From NCBI GenBank assembly GCA_029204225.1, contig CM055096.1, forward strand, positions 66,996,370-67,060,369: a stretch of 64,000 bases of DNA. Reading direction: 5' to 3'. Source of the stretch: Diphasiastrum complanatum (lineage: Eukaryota > Streptophyta > Lycopodiopsida > Lycopodiales > Lycopodiaceae). Made by a program: the position numbers and the translations under genes. The notes beneath the pieces were generated by a model, which was not told where the DNA came from, searched no databases, and worked only from the letters and a program-made list of their open reading frames with translations. Shown here in pieces: positions 22,477-33,910 of the stretch. Position 1 is the stretch's first letter; each line of letters begins with the position of its first letter.

Positions 22477-23097
22477 CTATTCATTAGCCAGCTCAATCTC
22501 CTTATTATAAGTTAGAGCATGTTGCCAAGGGACTAGATCATCATCCACTGGGTTCTCAATAGGCTCCGCTGACAACCATGCTACGTTTATCATATTCATC
22601 CCAAATGTGATTGGTGTGTCCATGGTGTAACATTTGGGTGAAGATGTACTAGGCTCTGGATCTGATTCATATTGACATGCCTGGCAGTCAATAGTTGCTA
22701 ATACATCTGTCCATATCACGACATCCATCTCTGAATCATAGTGACCTCCCTTGGTTGGCCTTGGGCGATCAATCGTGTGATCTGTCGTGGATGATCCGTC
22801 ATCAGCTTTGGGTGCAATAGGTTTCACCGCCCATGTGGTTGGATCAACCTTTACAGCCTGTTCTCTATTCTCGAAGGTGAGTTTTTCCGTACTCCAGTTG
22901 TGTACTACTTGCACAGTCCTCAACCATGGTCTTCCCAGTAAGACACGATATGCAGATGGAGATTCAGGTATATCCATGACTACAAAAATAATCACAAACT
23001 GCATGCCTGCTATCTTTACAGGGATATCGACAACTACACCTTTCGGTTTCACACAAGATTGATCTGCCAGCTTGATGGCAAATCTTTTTGGCTTCAA
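22477..23097 (-). pseudogene. gypsy protease region
   Basis: The minus-strand frame opens with RFAIKLADQSCVKPKGVVVD, continues IPVKIAGMQFVIIFVVMDIP and YRVLLGRPWLRTVQVVHNWS, the C-terminal half of a retropepsin (ILLGRPWL hallmark). An Asp-rich variable tail follows. The DTGA active site would lie upstream, near the gag junction at 23100, and I could not find it, so it is probably lost. Confidence 0.75.
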
Positions 23098-23100
23098 CCC

Positions 23101-24990
23101 TTATAAACTCCATTTTTCATATACTCCATCTACCACTGCTGCCTCGTCCTCGTATCTCTTGTGTTTGATGGGCAAAGTGATGTTGTGTTCCTCACTTTCC
23201 CATGCTGCTCCGATGTGGTGGACGCTACTTGTTTCTTCATAGCCCATACAATATATGGGCTCAGGTGCTACTGGCCCCTCATGCGCTTTGGCCCATTCAA
23301 CTAGAAGGCTTTTCGCTTGTAGTGCAATCCGCAGTAGTTCTCCGAGTGGTAAAGTAACACGGCTTGACAATAAAAGGGTGAGCCTTTCAGTGCGTGGTTC
23401 CTCGGGCTCCACCATGTGAAAAGGTGGTTCATGTTGGTGCAACCGATCATTTTGATCAGTGCGCAGTGGTGAGCTTGCTTGCGGTTCCCGTTCGACGCCA
23501 ACTGGAGGTTCCGTGGGATTAACTCTTTCTTGCTCTTTTTCCTCCGCTTGTGCTTTATGTACCCAGTGTCTTATTTTCTGGTATTGCCTTCTTTCTTCCC
23601 TCACATTTGGATATGGCACAGAAGTTGAGGGTTGGTCGTTAGTGACCGATGGTGGAGGTGAGGGAGTCACTTCCTTCCTCTTCTGCGCTCGCGTAACAAC
23701 TAACACAGGAGCGTGGAATTGTAGTCCTTCCGATGGCATCCCTGTTGGAACTGCTGGTTGCTGTATTGCAATGAAGTTAAGAGGTGCACTGGTTCCAGGT
23801 TTAAATGAACAATTCTTGTAACAGTGCCCATAACCACATTCTTGGCAGAAGGATGTATATTGTCCCTTGTAGGGACATTCCGCAATTCTGTGTCCTTTGC
23901 CGCATCCGTAGCAGCCGTAATTTCTTCTGCCTTGACACCGAGTTTGAGCTACACAGACCGCAACATATTCATTTATGGCAGAATCCATAAATGGTTCATC
24001 CGATCTGTAGCATTGCTGCTACTCAGGTTGAGGTGGCATTTGCATCTCTGGTTCCGTTGTTGTCAGGTTTACATGGGCCACTTGTTGATTGGCTGGCCTT
24101 GGTGGAGCAGGCAAGGCCATACGTTGTGGTTGATTTGGTGCGCTGTACCTTGGTGCCACGTTGGGTGCCCCTTGATGGTAAGGATAAGAAGTCTGATAAG
24201 GACTTCTCTTCTGTTGAACAATCCAGGGGTTGAACGGGCAAAATGCCATATCGTGCGATGTTACATTGCATAGATAACAAAATCTATGTGTTAGTCTCAG
24301 ATTTTGCTTTAGGACTGGACACTCGTCCGCTGTATGGTTTTGCGTGCACACTGAACACCATACATTTTCCCATCTTGGATACTATAGCTGGTTTGGTTCC
24401 GGTTGATGTGGCGTTACTGCTACAGCTCCCTGTAAGGCCTTCAGTTTTTGGTCAAACTGCACCATAAGTTGCTCCATCTGTTGTTTGTGTAATTTCGTCA
24501 TTTGCTCCAACAACAGTTCTGTGGATAGAGCATATGCAGTTGATGATGATGATGCTAACGAGGGAGTAGGGGTGTGGGTGGATGGATATTTGTCGTCAGA
24601 TCCCTCATCCTCTTCCCTGATGGCATCTTGCATAGCTTCTTGTAGAGTAGCATACTGCTCCCGTCGTTTCAGTTCTCTTTTGATGCTTCGTGGTAGTCCG
24701 GCTAGGAACCACGTGATCACCGCATGATCAGGAGTTAGGGTTGCACTGCACTCGGATCGTAAGTGTTTGACCCACTCAATATAGTCCCTAACCCTTTCTC
24801 ATTTTCCCATTTTGACTTTGCTCAGCAGGAGGAACGGGTCTTCCAGGAACTTTCTTGGTTTAAAGCGCGTAATGAGAGCCACTTTAACCGCTTCCCAGGT
24901 AGATTTTTCTTCCTCTGACAATTTGAAAAACCAACTGCTATCCCACTCTCTTTGGAACCTGAGATTAATCACTCTCTGATTTCTCAACAA
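23101..24990 (-). pseudogene. gypsy gag with four zinc knuckles, several breaks
   Basis: On the minus strand 24990-24799 holds REWDSSWFFKLSEEEKSTWE and KVALITRFKPRKF. The part at 24720-24382 has ITWFLAGLPRSIKRELKRR and a Gln-rich coiled region. Two knuckles follow in 24351-24240: CTQNHTADEC (first pair incomplete at the boundary) and CYLCNVTSHDMAFC. Two more lie in 23925-23810: CYGCGKGHRIAEC and CQECGYGHCYKNC, both C-X2-C-X3-H-X4-C. A Pro/Glu-rich linker runs to 23101. Stops near 24797 and 24018 break the frame. Four knuckles in one gag is more than the usual one or two. Confidence 0.8.
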
Positions 24991-25652
24991 GATCTAAGGT
25001 GATCTTGAGCTTGATCTATCTTCTAGATCCAAACTCACTATAGATTTGATCAAACTAGTCTCCTCCTTGATCTCGACTTCACAAGAAGGGTGAATCCACC
25101 TATACTGAACCAAAAGCACTTTATAACACACAAATGTCTTACAAATAAAGCCTTTTAAATTTAGGTTGAATCACATTGACATATTCAATCACAAACCTAT
25201 CCAAAACCGAGTAGAATAGACAAACATTTTTCACTAGTTTTGCATTTCTAGATGAAAAGTCATCAAAACACTTGATCTGAACCTAAATGGTGTATTTTAG
25301 GACTTTAAGAAGCCTAAGAACGACCTAATTAAGCTCTCAAATGGCTGATCCAAACTTCTAAAGAAAGGTGGCATTCAAATCCTTATGAAAATCTCTACTA
25401 GGAGACATGTACTCCAAGATTCAACTCATAAGAACTTTCTAATTTGGTTTGGTTGAATGAAAATGGGTCAATCTCGGTTCCTGCAGCTATAACTCAGCAA
25501 AACAAGTTCCCTTTGATCTATTATCACTCAAATGAAACCAAATTTGGAGGTACAATCACTAGATTAGCAACTAGTAGCAAGGACAAAGCCAATACTACTC
25601 AAATCTAGGATCTAAGCTTGAGAAAATCAAATCTAAAGCTAACTTATGATTA
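24991..25652 (-). other. Leader sequence between a copia PBS and the gypsy gag
   Basis: About 660 bases with no ORF. On the minus strand it follows the PBS at 25665-25653 and should be a copia 5' leader, but gypsy gag, not copia gag, comes next. The junction near 24990 is therefore an element-element boundary. Confidence 0.45.
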
Positions 25653-25665
25653 GGCTCTGATACCA
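25653..25665 (-). other. Primer-binding site (minus strand)
   Basis: The plus strand reads GGCTCTGATACCA, the reverse complement of TGGTATCAGAGCC. It abuts an LTR that starts TG at 25666. Confidence 0.85.
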
Positions 25666-26365
25666 TGACAAAATTTTACAGCAAAATGAATTTCAATCAA
25701 TCCTAAAAGTGATGGAGGATGCACAAATATAAGATTTAGATCCAAACTATGAGCTAGAATCAAGACTAGTTACCAAAACTAGCAAATTTGGCATTTAACT
25801 CAACATTAGGCACATAGATTTGATCAATTGAACCAAAGTAAAGTACAGCAAGCTTCTCAGACCTGTAAAAAGCTTCAGTACCTTCCAAACCAAGCAATTA
25901 ATGCATAATAACACTCACATCCAAGAGCTAGAACTCGCCCCCAAAAGACAATGATGATAGAAGTGGAAAAACTCGATTTTTCTTGATAATTTGATGGAGA
26001 TCCCATCATGTATTTATACATTTCAAGCTCAGATCTGAGCATATTAGGGCACCTCTGAACTTTTCATACCCTAACCCTAATATCTAACCTAATAGGTCAT
26101 TGGATCCACCCTAACTTGGGGTCAAGATCTCAAGATCCAAAAACAATGTAAAACATGCTATTTTTAGATCCTAGAATTTCTCTAGCCTATCCAAACACAT
26201 TTTTGCCTCATTTCAAAGATGCTATCTCAATGTAATATGAGGAGTGAACTTATTGAAAAGCATCCTATGTGATTTGGCACGTGTGGCATCTATTTACATG
26301 GCCATCTTGCCAATTACAATGCATGTGGCCAAAATTGGTCAAGTTGGAATTGTGAAATTTCAACA
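25666..26365 (-). repeat. 5' LTR of an otherwise lost copia element (minus strand)
   Basis: 700 bp with TG...CA ends (TGACAAAATTTT to AAATTTCAACA), directly next to the PBS. A TATA-like TATAAATA on the minus strand near 26010-26020 would be its promoter. No partner LTR was seen in the window. Confidence 0.65.
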
Positions 26366-26496
26366 CTAAGTCGCGTGTAGTCTGGGGAGTGGCCTCGATC
26401 CTAGAAGCCTTGGAGATGCTTACACAACAAGAAAAAGCAAGAACTAGTTCTACTTACAAGCAATGATGCAAATAACCTCAAAACATAATCAAATAG

Positions 26497-26572
<76 letters not shown>

Positions 26573-27250
26573 AACTCTAACTAAATCAGAAAAACTCCAA
26601 ACTAGACATACATGCTAAAAAGGGGCTAAAGTAGCAAGACTTAGACAAAAAATGCATAAAACACAAAGTTACACTAACATTAGCCAAAAACCACATTTAG
26701 CACATATGGACCCAAAAATAGCAGCACTTAGCTCTCTTGCACTAAGGATGAAAATTACATACAATGAGCTTCTTTTTATAGAAGGTTGTAGAGTTTCCTT
26801 TCCACAATTACTTATGGGACAAGACATCTCAAGTCTCAATATAGAATGCAAGTTCCCTTTTAAAAGCTTGAATTTGACTTTTACATACTTTTTTAGGTCT
26901 AAATTTAAATCTTGAGACTTGCCAAAATTGTTTTCTTGCCCCTAATAACTTATTGGCACCACAAGTTGGAGCAGGATGCCAAACTGGGGGCTAACATAAC
27001 TAACTACTGACGGGATCATCCAGATGGGCTTATACACGCAGAATGTCATGCTTGGGCCATTAATTAAACAAAATTGATTACCAAAATAATTATGTACACA
27101 AGCTCCTTCCATGCAAGGTCCTCCTTTCCTAAACTCTCCCGGGCTCCATTGAAATGCCCCTTAGGCCTTGTATTTCAACCCCCACAATTTTAATTCAAAA
27201 CATTTCAATGGAAACTTGTAGTTGTGTTTTGATGTAGTCTCTATGTATAT
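26366..27250. repeat. Repeat-like sequence related to 43.4-44.0 kb, with (CT) tract
   Basis: A pure (CT) run of 67 bases is at 26501-26567. Between 26985 and 27195 the sequence shares ordered phrases with 43730-43975: GGGCTTATACACGCA, GATG/AATGTCAT...TTGGGC, ATGCAAGGT and CTTGTATTTCAACCCC versus CTTCGTATTCCAACCCC. Both stretches probably derive from one LTR family. The 87-codon frame at 26652 has no protein character I trust. Confidence 0.5.
26501..26567 (+). repeat. (CT)33 microsatellite
   Basis: Sixty-seven bases of uninterrupted CT. Confidence 0.97.
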
Positions 27251-28080
27251 TGTGATGCCTTCCTTAGTGCTATTATGATTTGAAATAGCGTACATGAACT
27301 TATGTCCATTGCAACATATAATATGGAGAAGGATTTAGAGGTTGAAGCTTTGTTTTGGAGAATGTTGAACAAAGTAGTATTTCACCAGTAAATGGTTGAC
27401 GAAGCATAACCAAAGTGGAGGGTTGTTCATAGAGTGTATAACAGAGGAACAAATTATGTATTGCATGGGAGGGAGATTTCGGGTCTCTTTCACTAGGAGC
27501 TTAGTCTTTTGCTCCATACTACATAGTACGTGCTTAAGAGAAATCAAGATAAGCACAAGAAATTATGTCAAAAGTGGAAGAACGCAACATTGACAAATGA
27601 AGCATTTGCATAGTATTAATTTATAAGATGGATTGCTAGCTAAATTTGTGGAATTTATGGTATGCATGCTTGAGTCCACGCAGACATCTACAAGCCCAAT
27701 CCATGAGCACTAACTATGTTTATACCCATTTAGACAAAAATATGACTCATTGACCTCGATCTCAATGGCCAACCCAATACTACATGCTTACACTTTCACA
27801 TGATGCACAATAATCTTTTGTGACACAATTTTATGAGGCATTTAGGGGGTTATGCCATTCACTAGCCAGCCATTTTTGATATAATATGTTGTATTGACAC
27901 ACCAAGGGGAGCTAGTAGACCTCAAGGGGAGCCAAGAAACCCAACATAGCTTCTTGTGTTCAACCACCAAATCAACATTGGCTCCATGAGACAAGAGTCT
28001 CAAGAGACTAACCCCACTTAGACATCCAGTACGCTCATATTCTATAGCTTGTCTAGCTGCCAGTTTCTGTACTTCAGACA
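27251..28080. other. No recognisable feature
   Basis: Short frames on both strands have no family resemblance. One 79-codon minus-strand frame (28081-27842) contains a phrase resembling an ankyrin turn, too short to support a call. Confidence 0.4.
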
Positions 28081-28102
28081 TTTTTAAACTGTATTTTCAA
28101 CT

Positions 28103-28115
28103 TGGTATCAGAGCC
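28103..28115 (+). other. Primer-binding site of copia-4
   Basis: TGGTATCAGAGCC, complementary to initiator tRNA-Met. It follows an LTR-like end (CAACT) rather than the canonical CA. Confidence 0.8.
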
Positions 28116-29359
28116 GTTGGCGGCTACAATCACCGGACAGGAACAGAGAGCTGCAAATTCACAATGGTTTGTTGGCTAGGATGCACAAAATTGAGTCGTG
28201 GAGATTCGTGGAACGGCTCGAAATTGTAAAAAGGATTCAGAGACAAGGAATTGTCGGCTGAATTAGAAAGCAAGCAAAGATTGAAGCCCAAAATTCAGTA
28301 GGAGGGTTGCTTGGCATTTGTGATTGGTTTGAATCCAATCAGATACCGTTTGAAGAGTGGTTTGGAGCAAAAGTCAGCTTACTATAGGGCGACCTCAATA
28401 GGATTGGTAGCTGTAAAAAGTATTCCTGAAAAAGTTTGAACAAAGTCCAAAAATGCTCATCATTCCTTCAGCTAGGGTTTTAAGCTGAGTAAATGTGAAT
28501 CTCTCCTGTTTTTGAAGCTTTTTTGGAGCTGTGAAAACGTGCAGTTGGGCACTCGAGGGTGGATGATGCTGTCTCAAGCAGCCGTGCTTGGCCGTGGACT
28601 GGATAGGGAGAACAACGAGGTTGTCTCCAACTCCCACCATAGCTAAAACCCTGGTGGAATGCAGAAGGAAAGAAGAGAAGGAGGCGCAGATCACGCGCGG
28701 CAGCAGGAAAGTGGAGCCAGTACATATAAGTGCCTAGTGTCTTGAAGAACTCCTCTCAGTGCACAAACACAATGTGGACCAGAGGATTGAACTCCAAGTT
28801 CATGAACGGTTGAGATCGAATTGAATATAAACCGTTGATTACCCCACAGCCATCGGATCAGCATGGGTCCAATTCAAATGTCATAGAAGGGGTCTGAAGT
28901 GCAAAGTGCATTGCAACTTCATCAAAAAAAAATTCAAACTGAAGTAATAGTTGGGTTCCAAGTTTTTGAAGGGTGAATTTCTTCACACTGAAGAAACAGT
29001 TCAAAATCCAAATTGCCCTTATTTTCACCTCCTTTAGTCTATTTTGGCCAAACGAAAGGCTATGGCCTCCAAACAAAAAGCACCCTAATTGTACCTGCAA
29101 GTACGATACACCAAAATAGAGTGATTGCCGTGGAGAAAGTGTTCAAAGCACGCCAGAAGTGATTTCACCATTCCACTGGGCAGGAAGCTGGGAGCTGGTG
29201 ACGAGAAGCATTTTGGAAAACGACGCCAGTTTGGCTTTCAATTTGGCGAAAGAGCGGCAGGTGGCCTGGTAAGCTAAAAATTGCAGGTCATTATTATTGA
29301 TTTCTAACATCACGGTTGGCTCCAGCATACACTTTATAGAAGTTTCAAGCAGTTTGGAG

Positions 29360-30150
29360 ATGGCAAACATCAATGAGGCAATTTTGGGCGATGCAAGCAA
29401 ACTTGATGGGGCTTCTAACTACAACATCTGGAAACTCAAAATGAAGAGCATTTTGATGGAGAAAGAGTTGTGGGAGATCGTGGCAGGTATTGAAGTCCGG
29501 CCAAATACCACTCCAGGTGACATAAGGGCCTTTGATAAAAAGGCGTAGAGAGCATTGTCATTGATCAATCTTTCAGTGAAAGACCATGTGATCACTCATA
29601 TAAGTGATGTCACGACAACTAGGGGAGCTTGGGAAGCTCTTAGAATGCAATTTCAAACTTGCAATCCAGCTCGAGCCATGTTCTTGAAGTCGAGATTGAA
29701 CACAGTAAGGATGGTAGAAAGTGAATCAGTGGGATCTTTCTTCACCAGGATAAAGGAGCTGAGAGATCAACTTGTGGCGATTGGAGAACCAATCAGAGAT
29801 ATTGAATTGGTACATACCACAATGAGCGGTGTCTCGGAAGGGCTACAGATGTTTGTGAGCGGCATTGCTTCGAGGGAGAGGTTGCCTATTTTTTAAGACT
29901 TCCACAGAATCATGTTGCAAGAAGAGCAGCGTTGCGAAATGGTGAAATCAAGGCAAACCACACAGGAGGATCAAGCCTTGCTTGCTAAAGGCAAGCAGAA
30001 AGGATGGAAAAGGATTCCTAAGAAATCCAAGGATGATGATGACGAGGGAGAGTTGTCGTCAAAAGGGAAAAAGAAGAAGAAAGGCAAATGTTACTATTGC
30101 CACAAACCGGGTCATTGGGCACGCGAGTATTATAAGAAGAAAGCGGACAT
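29360..30150 (+). pseudogene. copia-4 gag
   Basis: Start at 29360: MANINEAILGDASKLDGASN, then YNIWKLKMKSILMEKELWEI. A TAG near 29546 interrupts. The frame goes on with LINLSVKDHVITHISDV and LKSRLNTVRMVESESVGSFF, then another stop near 29894. The zinc knuckle CYYCHKPGHWAREYY (30090-30134) has Tyr in place of the last Cys. A Lys-rich stretch precedes it. This is the Tnt1-like gag pattern. Confidence 0.85.
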
Positions 30151-31440
30151 AAAGGCGGGAAAAGTGACTCAACAAGGAAACATTGCCGAAGATGATGGAG
30201 AAGATGACGAGACAAGTGTCTTCTCATCAGCATTGACATCCCAAGTTGATGATGGTGCCAGATGGTTCATAGATTCAGGCGCCACAAGGCATATGACCGG
30301 GAAACGTGATTGGTTTGAAAAATTCTCACCAATCCATGATGGGGATAAGGTCACTCAAGCCAATGGAGAGGAATGCCAGATACAGGGTGTGGGCAATGTA
30401 CCTGTGTAGTTTCCTGATGGCAAAATTAAAAACATCCATAATGTACTTTATGTTCCTGGACTCAAAAAGAGTTTGCTTTCTGTTGGTGTAATGGCAAATC
30501 AACATCTTAAAGTTGAATTTGTCAAGGATGGATGCCTTATGAAGGATATGAACCACAACCACAAAGTGGTGGCAAAGGGTTACAGAGATAGTAACTATGG
30601 CCTTATAAATTGGATGCTGCAAAACCAGGTGAATATGGTTTGGCTATCTCAACAGCATCTCAATCCGAGTTGTGGCACAGAAGACTTGGTCATTTGAACT
30701 ATGGGAGCTTGAGATTGATGGCGAAGCTGAAGATGGTAATAGGGTTACCGGCATTGCAGGATGATCATCGTGCAATATGTGAAGGATGCATAATGGGAAA
30801 GCATCACAGGGAGACATTCAAGAAAGGTGGAGCTGCAAGAGCTAAGAAACCGCTGGAACTAATTCACAGCAACCTGTGCGGCCCAATGAAAACCATGTCG
30901 TTGGGGAAAGCATATTATTTTATGACTTTCATAGATGATTACTCTAGGAGGACATGGATTTATTTCTTGAAGAAAAAATCTGACACTTTTGCTCGTTTCA
31001 AGGAGTTCAAAACTTTAGTAGAGAACCAACTGGATGCACACATCAAAGTGCTAAGATCTGATAGAGGGGGCGAATACAAATCTGATGATTTTAAAGACTT
31101 TTGCAAAGAACACGGCATTAAAAGACAATTCACACAGTCACACACATCGCATAGTAATGTGTAGCTGAAAGAAAAAACAGAACTATTATGGAGAGTGCAC
31201 GCTCCATGATGAAGCAAATGGGCTTGACCGATTCACTTTGGTCGGAAGCGTGCAGTGCGGCAACGTTCTTGAAAAACAGGAGCCCTACAATTGCAGTTCT
31301 AAATGTGACTCCTGAAGAAGTATTTATTGGAATAAAGCCAAAAATCGACAAGTTTCGTGTCATTGGATGTAAGGCCTATGTACATGTGCCAAAGGAGGAG
31401 CGAAAGAAACTTGATGCCAAAGCAATCTTTCTTTTACGAG
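30151..31440 (+). pseudogene. copia-4 protease and integrase, truncated
   Basis: Protease: ARWFIDSGATRHMTGKRDWF (DSGA intact) and NVLYVPGLKKSLLSVGVM after a stop near 30408. Integrase: SELWHRRLGHLNYGSLRLMA, CEGCIMGKHHRETF, then LELIHSNLCGPMKTM, where the first catalytic Asp (HSD in the family) is Asn. FMTFIDDYSRRTWIYFLKKK and LRSDRGGEYKSDDF (second Asp) follow. A frameshift at about 31160 precedes RTIMESARSMMKQMGLTDSL and the break at about 31425. Confidence 0.85.
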
Positions 31441-31595
31441 CCCTTTGAGTGTTATTAAGCAACTTATCTTTGTACTTACGAGTGAGTGTGAACATACAGT
31501 TTGTGGGAGAACAATTTGTTTGTCTTATCTTATTGCACTTGACGTTGTGTTGTGGTGATTGATTCGTTCAGGTTTTTAAACTGTATTCTCAACTA
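31440..31595 (+). repeat. 3' LTR remnant of copia-4
   Basis: U5-like sequence (GTGAGTGTGAACATACAG, GTTGTGTTGTGGTGATTGATT) ending TTTTTAAACTGTATTCTCAACT. Only the end is shared with the 5' side at 28083-28102. Confidence 0.6.
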
Positions 31596-31599
31596 AAAA

Positions 31600-33840
31600 T
31601 CTACATGTTCAACAACATCTCAAAACAATATACCTTGCTACGTGTTACTACAATAATTAATGCATTGAAACCATTCATGCTTAATAAGAGATGCATTCAA
31701 CATTAACCAAATACATGAAATTCCAAAAAATCATATTTGATCCAATTTATGTCAATGTAGAATATAAAAGTCAAACTAGTATCAAATAGGTGTAGATTTT
31801 AGGTTTATAATTCATGCAATTGGATGCAAATAGTTGATGGGTGATGCAATGCAAGATGAAATGGTTTTGGTCAATGTTTAAGTGTGCATATACAATGAAA
31901 TAGTTGATGTTTGTACAAACATGATGATGAAAGAACAATAGTGATATGGATATTGACATTGTGAGAATAGAGATGCAATCTTGGTCTAGAATACTCATTT
32001 GATTGTTGGTCTAAAATACTTATTTGACAATTAGTATTCTTGTTTTGAAAATCTCTTCATAAGATGGTGATTGGAGGTTTTTTAGAAACAAATAACTTGT
32101 GGTGGTGAAGTAGCCCCATAAATATCATATTCATCTTGCTGGATTATGCAAAGCTATAACCACACAAAAAGCAAAAGTAGTCCATCAACTCATCCAAGCT
32201 TTTTACATAAAGTGATTTGGTTGTCATGAGAACGAATGAACAATATTGCAACAAGATGCATGGAGCTAAATGGCCATAGTGGTCCTCCAATAAGAGCCAT
32301 GTTGGTGAAAACTTTCTTCATACTCTTACTTGACATTAGGTGCTCAACTCCAATCAAGTTTCACAACACGAGGCCATACAAAAAGGGAAAAAATGGCAAT
32401 TGTGCAATAACAAAGTATTTTGATGATGAGTGCCCTTGTTGAACGGTTTTGGTAAGATCTTTCTCATGGCTTTAGGCATTTAGACAACAAAGCCACAATG
32501 GAGTTTATAGCTTTTGGTTGTATTGAAGATTTTGAAAGACCTTTATAACAGCTAAAACAGATTTCATGGCAAGGCCATTAGGACAAACCGTAAATGAACA
32601 GTTGTTGAACTAGTTAGAATGGTCTGCAGAAAATCTTTCACAAGCCCTATGGTATGCACGCTTGGCTTACTCCTTATTGCATGAGTTTTTTTTTCTTGTA
32701 AGCCACAATGTTTGTGCCTTGATATGCTTGTAGAAATTTCTATACTGATGTGAACATTTAAAATACCTCATAATCTTCTCTTGCAGATTCTATGGGCACC
32801 ATGCAAAAGACAAATTTAAAAAATGAACCAAGATTTTTGTGTTGTCTATGAACCACAAACACCTACCTTCACTATAATTTTCTCGGAATTGTCAAGTTTG
32901 TCAACAGAAAGTAGCACGATTCAGGTCCAATAGACCACACCACACACAATACGCACCTATAGGCCACATGTCGGATTCCATTCCCATCACCTAGCCACCT
33001 ACCCTTATGACCCTGAAAGGGCTGGTACGAGGGGACAATGGAATATTGTCTACTATTAGCTTATACAGAAGTGATTCTCTAGGATGCAATTGCTTATGAA
33101 ACAATGCACTCTTCTAGTACCTTCATGCATATAGCCGCACTGTGTGCTCCTTGAATCCTCCAACATGGGATGTCATGTTGATCCTCTTCAAGAATCTGAA
33201 GGAAAGTGCCAAGGTAATCTTTTGTTACTTTGTTCTCATGTTTATACAGTGAGGAGTGTAAAAAACCAAAACTTGGACAAAGTATCAAGCATTCTAAAGT
33301 ATCCTTCTTTTATTAAAAGGCTTCAAATTAAGGTGATGCCCAAAAATGCAGAAACAGCACATACAATAGCCTTCTAAAGTTTTTTGGGAGGATGAAGATC
33401 ACTTTATCCGTAATGGTTGACATTGCAGAGCAATTATGATAATGACATCTAGATACTCCATAGGGCACCAAATAACTCTACAGATATAGTGTTTCAATCA
33501 CTCTGTCACTCATATTTCAAAGATGTCATTTGAAAATTTAAGACTGCGATAATGTCCAAAACAAGGATCCCTAACCAGCGATGGATGCAGAGTCTGAAAT
33601 TCTCCTGGTTGAAAGTACACAACATAGTGATATTTGTATCTAAAAACTTTGATACATAATATCCAACTGCATGTACTCCAAGTTGCTTATCGTACGGTTG
33701 GATCACCTTCCTACTGCTGCATAGTGAAATTTTTCCATTAAAGCATTTCTTGTAGTTGAAAACTCTAGAACCCAATGTGTCACCACATACAGAAATTGGC
33801 AACTGAGAACCATGCATTTCCACCCCTGATTTACTCTTTT
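31600..33840. other. Intergenic sequence downstream of KCR
   Basis: AT-rich and without protein-like ORFs, apart from a 64-codon minus-strand frame at 33288-33094 that matches nothing I know. It includes the KCR 3' flank at the right. Confidence 0.4.
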
Positions 33841-33910
33841 TCTGAGCATCTTTAAGAAACATACGCATTTCCACTATGGCTTCCACCCCTGATTTACTCC
33901 TTTTTTTGAG
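33836..33910 (-). repeat. Local duplication of the KCR 3' end
   Basis: The last KCR codons and stop region (minus strand LLKDAQKK... at about 33893-33918) recur about 58 bases downstream as FLKDAQKKSKSGVEMHG (about 33820-33860), with CCACCCCTGATTTACTC(C/T)TTTT shared. The second copy lies in the 3' UTR and lacks the stop. Confidence 0.8.

Larger units (their letters stand above)
28083..31595 (+). mobile_element. Ty1/copia retrotransposon lacking RT and RNase H (copia-4)
   Basis: The PBS TGGTATCAGAGCC at 28103-28115 is preceded by an LTR end TTTTTAAACTGTATTTTCAACT. The same end, with one change, closes the element at 31574-31595. Gag, protease and integrase follow the PBS after a long 1.24-kb leader. 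Integrase breaks off near 31425 after KKLDAKAIF and goes straight into LTR U5-like sequence (31440-31595). RT and RNase H are deleted. Only about 20-25 bases of the 5' LTR match the 3' LTR, so the 5' LTR is also mostly replaced. Confidence 0.82.

Noticed and set aside
23459-24273. Several plus-strand frames of 60-149 codons
   Set aside because: They are antisense to the gypsy gag, whose zinc knuckles fix the coding strand as minus.
27842-28081. Minus-strand frame with LLSHGANVDL resembling an ankyrin repeat
   Set aside because: Only one half-repeat, no flanking repeat structure, and it abuts the copia-4 LTR end.
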